The position numbers and the translations under genes were made by a program. A DNA stretch of 64,000 nucleotides from NCBI RefSeq assembly GCF_024385505.1, contig NZ_JANFLT010000006.1, forward strand, positions 124,001-188,000. The letters run 5' to 3'. The notes beneath the pieces are model-generated. The model was not told where the DNA came from. It did no database searches and worked only from the letters and a program-made list of their open reading frames with translations. Positions 60,690-64,000 of the stretch are shown piece after piece (the stretch's first letter is position 1; each line of letters opens with the position of its first letter). This stretch comes from Arthrobacter zhaoxinii (GTDB lineage Bacteria; Actinomycetota; Actinomycetes; Actinomycetales; Micrococcaceae).

Positions 60690-63553
60690 TTTTCCTCCTG
60701 GAAGAAGCGGGAATAGTCGCTGAGGGCGGGGTCGTCCTTGAGCCGCTCCCAGGTGTGCCGCACTCCGGCGGCGCCCATCAGGGTGGTGTGGTTGGTGTAG
60801 CGGTCTGATTCGGGCCGGGGCGGGAAGATCCCGGCCTGGAGTGCCGCCATGACCAGTCCGGCGTCCTCGCGGAGCCGGGTTTCGACGTCGGCCCCCACCT
60901 CATAGCCAACGCGTTCGTACTTCCCGTCGGCGGTGATGAACCGGTATTCGGCGCGGACCTCCGCGCCGGGATCGGTGGAGAACCGCCGGGCGAACAGGCC
61001 GTAGACCGGCAGCTGGAACCGGGTGCCGCCCGCGGTGGGATCCTCGCGGGTCAACTTCTTGTACTTGTCCGCCTTGCCCGTTTTGTAGTCAATGACAAGC
61101 ACCTGGCCGCTGGAATGCCGGTCCACGCGGTCCACCTTGCCTCGGAAGCGGACGGTGCTGCCGTTGGGCAGGTCCAGTTCCACCGGCGGTTCACCGTCCT
61201 CGGCGCCGAACTCGGCTTCCACCGAGAGATGCTGCCAGCCGTTCTCGCGTGCCTGCTGGTCCGAATCATGGACCTTTTGCAGGTCGGTGCGGATCCGGGA
61301 TTTGTCCCGGTCCCAGGTGTGCAGCAGCCAGGCAGGATTGGTGGTGGACTCGAAGGCTGCTTCGGCAATTTCCAGCAGCCGCTCGGAAGACACTGTCTGG
61401 CTGCCGTCTGTCAGGCCGCGGACGTAGTCCTCGAGCACCTTGTGCATCAGGTTGCCGCGCTGCAGGTTGCTGATCTGGACCTCGAGGGTCACGTCCTCAA
61501 ACAGTTCGGCGCGCAGGACACGGCGCAGGAAGTAGGCCAGCGGACTGATGACCCAGTCCTCAAGGTTGGTGGGCGAGATGGCCCTCTGCGGATCGATGAT
61601 CGGTCCGCAGACACTTGTGAGGTTTCCGTTGAAACGGGAGAAGGTCCCGTTCCGGCGGTCGGTCCGGATCTCGGACACGGTGGCCAGCACAGCGTCGCCG
61701 GTCAGCGACCCGGTGCTCAGGAGCCGGCGGACGCGCCATTCCTGCCCCGTGGCGGCCACACCCGTGGGGGAGCCGTGCATCAGGCCGTGCGCGAAGGAGG
61801 GCAGATCCGTTACCGTGGTGCCGGCCAGCCAGCGCGAGGCCTGGAGGGTTCCGCCGGCGCGCAGGTTGCCGCGGGGAAACAGGATGGTGCGTTCGGTGCC
61901 GGTGGCGAGAAGCTGCCGGAACTGTTCCCGCCGGGCGGAGGATCGTTCGTGGATGGTGGGCAGCTTTACCGCCAGCAGATGGCCGGCGCTGTCGGGAAGC
62001 AGCGGGTTTTCCCGGATGCGGGCGGGAGCGAGTCCGTCCGCCGCACCGGTGATGAAGACGACGTCGAGATCGCGGCCCACGCCGTCGTCGTATGAACCCA
62101 GGACCACCCCGGTGCCGATGCTGCCGGTCGGGAGGCGGCGGGCCTCGATGCCCTGGGCGACGGCGGCGCGTACCGCCGCAGCGGAGGGTGCCGGGGCAAT
62201 CCCGTGCAGCAGCCCGAGGTCGCGGACCACCTCATCAAGGGCTTTGCGGGCCTTCGCCAGCTCCGGGCGTTCCGTCTCGGACCGTGGACCCAGGAATTCC
62301 GTGACGAACTCCGCCAGGGTCCCGGCGGCCTCCGTCCAGGTCCGGGCGGTGAAGACCTCGGCCAGTCGTTCGCCCAGGACTCCGACGAAGCCGGTGAACT
62401 GGGCGTAGTCCTGCTGGCGTTTCTGCTCTGCCTCGGTCGGTTCGCGGTCTTCATCCGCTTCCTCCTGCTCGGCTGGGGGAGAGGCGTGCAGGCGCTCGCA
62501 GACGGCACTGCTGGGCAGGTTTCCCTCGCGCCAGTGCAGGACGCCCTGCGACATCACATCCAGAATCACCCGGACATCGGGCTTCGCCGGATCCAGGTGA
62601 AGCAGGTTGCCCAGCCCGCGGGCCAGCCCGGTATCGGCAAGAGCGAGTGCGGACGGCCCGGCAAAGCTGATGCCGGCTTCGTCGAAGCGTTGGGCCAGCA
62701 GGGCGCGGTACGGTTCGGCGGCGGAATAGAAAACTCCGATCCGGTGGCCCGGTGTGCCTGTTCGAAGCTTCTCGATGACCAAGCGGACGACGGCGCGTGC
62801 CTCGTCGTCGGCGTCGGATGCGCTGAGGATCTCCTCGCCCGGGGCGGGGGAGGGCATGGCGGTGAGGTACGCGGTTCCTGCCTGCTGCTCCAGCGCGGCG
62901 CGGAAGGCTGCGGCGGACGGGTCCTGCTCCTCGGCGAGCTGGAAACCGATCACCGGGCCCAGAAGTTTGCGGATCCGCGGCGTCTGCAGTGCGGTGGCAG
63001 CCGCGGAGTAGAGGTCATGGCTGGTGTACCAGCTGCCGCCGAGGATCCCAGCGGCGGCCCGGTGGACGCGGGCAACCTCGCACACCAGCGGCGACAGGCC
63101 GGTCAGGGTATCGGGGCAGGCTGCGTCCAGGGCTGCGGAGGTGGCGGCGATCGCCCGCGCGGTGGCCGGCTGGTCGGCGACCTCGGCAAACAGTCCGGGT
63201 GCGTCGGCGAGTACGGCGGTGACGGCACCTTCGCGGACCATCGCCGGGAGCGGAGCGCGGCCGGCCAGCTGCCCGTCGGTGGCGGCGAGTTCCTCGGCCA
63301 GGTCAGCCAATGTTGTGGTGCGGACGGCGGCGCTGCCGCGGCCGTCGCTCAGAACCCGGCCCAGATAGTGGGCTAGGTCCTGTGCGGCTGCCCAGCTGGG
63401 TGCCAGGACGGTTACCGGCTGCAGCGGTTTGCCCTGCTGAGCCTGGGTGACTGCTTCGGCCAGGGCCTGCAGTGCCTCCGGTGTGCTGGTGTAAGTCTGC
63501 GTGGACGAATGGCCCTCCAGCACAGAGCTAGTACTCAATGAATCCGTACTCAA
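60686..63553 (-). CDS. AddB-like PD-(D/E)XK nuclease protein
   Basis: A 955-residue protein with an inactive UvrD-like N-half (VTVLAPSWAAAQDLAHYLG in place of Walker A) and a C-terminal PD-(D/E)XK nuclease: LMHKVLEDYVRG, and VLVIDYKTGKADKYKKL. The cysteines that form the iron-sulfur cluster of Bacillus AddB are missing; for example, LEDWVISPLAYFLR has Ser where AddB has Cys. It is coupled to the helicase gene. The ATG 63553 start opens with a Ser/Thr-rich sequence. Confidence 0.85.
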   Translation of the reverse strand: MSTDSLSTSSVLEGHSSTQTYTSTPEALQALAEAVTQAQQGKPLQPVTVLAPSWAAAQDLAHYLGRVLSDGRGSAAVRTTTLADLAEELAATDGQLAGRAPLPAMVREGAVTAVLADAPGLFAEVADQPATARAIAATSAALDAACPDTLTGLSPLVCEVARVHRAAAGILGGSWYTSHDLYSAAATALQTPRIRKLLGPVIGFQLAEEQDPSAAAFRAALEQQAGTAYLTAMPSPAPGEEILSASDADDEARAVVRLVIEKLRTGTPGHRIGVFYSAAEPYRALLAQRFDEAGISFAGPSALALADTGLARGLGNLLHLDPAKPDVRVILDVMSQGVLHWREGNLPSSAVCERLHASPPAEQEEADEDREPTEAEQKRQQDYAQFTGFVGVLGERLAEVFTARTWTEAAGTLAEFVTEFLGPRSETERPELAKARKALDEVVRDLGLLHGIAPAPSAAAVRAAVAQGIEARRLPTGSIGTGVVLGSYDDGVGRDLDVVFITGAADGLAPARIRENPLLPDSAGHLLAVKLPTIHERSSARREQFRQLLATGTERTILFPRGNLRAGGTLQASRWLAGTTVTDLPSFAHGLMHGSPTGVAATGQEWRVRRLLSTGSLTGDAVLATVSEIRTDRRNGTFSRFNGNLTSVCGPIIDPQRAISPTNLEDWVISPLAYFLRRVLRAELFEDVTLEVQISNLQRGNLMHKVLEDYVRGLTDGSQTVSSERLLEIAEAAFESTTNPAWLLHTWDRDKSRIRTDLQKVHDSDQQARENGWQHLSVEAEFGAEDGEPPVELDLPNGSTVRFRGKVDRVDRHSSGQVLVIDYKTGKADKYKKLTREDPTAGGTRFQLPVYGLFARRFSTDPGAEVRAEYRFITADGKYERVGYEVGADVETRLREDAGLVMAALQAGIFPPRPESDRYTNHTTLMGAAGVRHTWERLKDDPALSDYSRFFQEEK

Positions 63554-63636
63554 TTAACTCCCCCTTGTTATTAAGTGTTCTTCAACCTAGCAGTAGGTTC
63601 TGATGTCTTAGCTGCGGCTTGCACAGGTTTGGAGAA

Positions 63637-64000
63637 TTACCATTCATAGCCGCAGGCATTGTTCATGCAGTGCCATGTTCTGGGGTCATCAGAAATGACC
63701 ACGCAGCCAGCCCGCCACACCTTGGGTTCAGGGTTATCCGGGTCGTGCGCCCATAGGCCACGGACGATCGGCCAGGCATCGTGGGAACATCTAGGACACG
63801 TCGTGGTGTCATCTTCCGTTTCCGCAGGAGTTTCGGGCTGGCTATGTTCCGAGCCGGAGTGGGAATCGCTCTCACTTTGTGCGAACCGAAGGGCAGCGGT
63901 CCAGTTACGGAAATAGTTGCGAATGCTCGATGAAGACGGATACTCCCGACCCACCGCGTTCATAGCGGCGGACCATTGTGTGTATTTGTCATGGCTGGGA
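63637..64000 (-). CDS. Homing-endonuclease-associated-repeat/zinc-ribbon protein, cut by right edge
   Basis: The frame is open through the right edge; ATG 63963 is an internal Met. From the edge it reads PSHDKYTQWSAAMNAVGREY, then PSSSSIRNYFRNWTAALRFAQ. The Trp and Ala pattern (Y..W...PS..I...F..W..A) is that of a homing-endonuclease-associated repeat. A 40-residue polar link leads to a zinc ribbon (CPRC with HCMNNACGYEW) ending at TAA 63637. Such proteins bind DNA; the N-terminal part is unseen. The gap 63554-63636 holds nothing recognised. Confidence 0.6.
   Translation of the reverse strand, partial: PSHDKYTQWSAAMNAVGREYPSSSSIRNYFRNWTAALRFAQSESDSHSGSEHSQPETPAETEDDTTTCPRCSHDAWPIVRGLWAHDPDNPEPKVWRAGCVVISDDPRTWHCMNNACGYEW

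Noticed and set aside
57348-63553. A prophage or phage recombination locus
   Set aside because: No integrase, terminase, portal, tail or lysis gene is visible; the two genes are typical AddAB-like repair proteins.

Overview
The window is high-GC DNA with dense, mostly leader-spaced genes, GTG/TTG starts and many ATGA stop-start overlaps. Its gene content (PPK2, GluQRS, DUF222/HNH protein, pxpA-pxpBC-biotin carboxylase cluster, ChvE/GguAB-type sugar ABC system, AddAB-like helicase-nucleases without an iron-sulfur site) fits a free-living Actinomycete, most likely of the Micrococcaceae (Arthrobacter and relatives). That assignment is an inference from gene content, since no rRNA or tRNA gene is visible. 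No prophage, transposase or CRISPR array was found.

Layout. 1-5.1 kb: a HAD phosphatase cut by the left edge, a Vsr-type mismatch nicking endonuclease whose N-terminus is frameshifted, a YegP-like small protein, an FAD dehydrogenase, an FMN reductase, a MarR regulator and a zinc-ribbon protein. 5.3-8.6 kb: a SWIM-SNF2 helicase. 8.8-9.7 kb: a gene for an exported protein, split by a perfect 16-bp tandem duplication. 9.8-13.6 kb: an L-idonate/gluconate operon (kinase, GntP permease, 5-keto-gluconate reductase, idonate dehydrogenase) behind a 15-bp palindrome, with a GntR/FCD regulator 1.5 kb downstream. 13.7-25.3 kb: acetyltransferase, hydrolase, PPK2, an exported HNH/excalibur protein, GluQRS, an amino-acid permease, an ArsR-AHSA1-AHSA1-VOC operon with its probable operator, and an NRAMP-like transporter. 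25.4-35.6 kb: DUF222/HNH protein, the 5-oxoprolinase operon, a BBE-type oxidase, a thermonuclease lipoprotein with a repeat-built coiled coil, and tiny zinc-ribbon genes. 35.7-40.3 kb: an 812-residue protein of unknown function, two VOC proteins and an AraC regulator. 40.4-49.5 kb: a sugar island with a ChvE-like binding protein, GguA/GguB-like ABC transporter, sugar isomerase, Gfo/Idh dehydrogenase, ROK regulator and SGNH hydrolase.

49.5-57.3 kb is the most unusual part. A minus-strand operon encodes an ARPP-1-like protein, an ADP-ribosylglycohydrolase fused to a dual-specificity-type phosphatase, and a macro domain fused to a SIR2-like NADase domain. It is divergent from an NrtR-type regulator whose Nudix box has lost catalytic residues. 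All four proteins are of types that bind or process NAD+ or ADP-ribose, so I read this as a self-contained NAD+/ADP-ribose signalling or conflict (probably anti-phage) system whose repressor senses ADP-ribose. Beside it lie a 22-codon leader ORF overlapping a 554-residue protein of no family I recognise, an 85-residue Cys/His-containing protein, an AT-rich stretch and a membrane-anchored hypothetical protein.

57.3-64 kb: an AddA-like helicase-nuclease and an AddB-like nuclease with overlapping genes, then a right-edge partial gene with a homing-endonuclease-associated repeat and a zinc ribbon.
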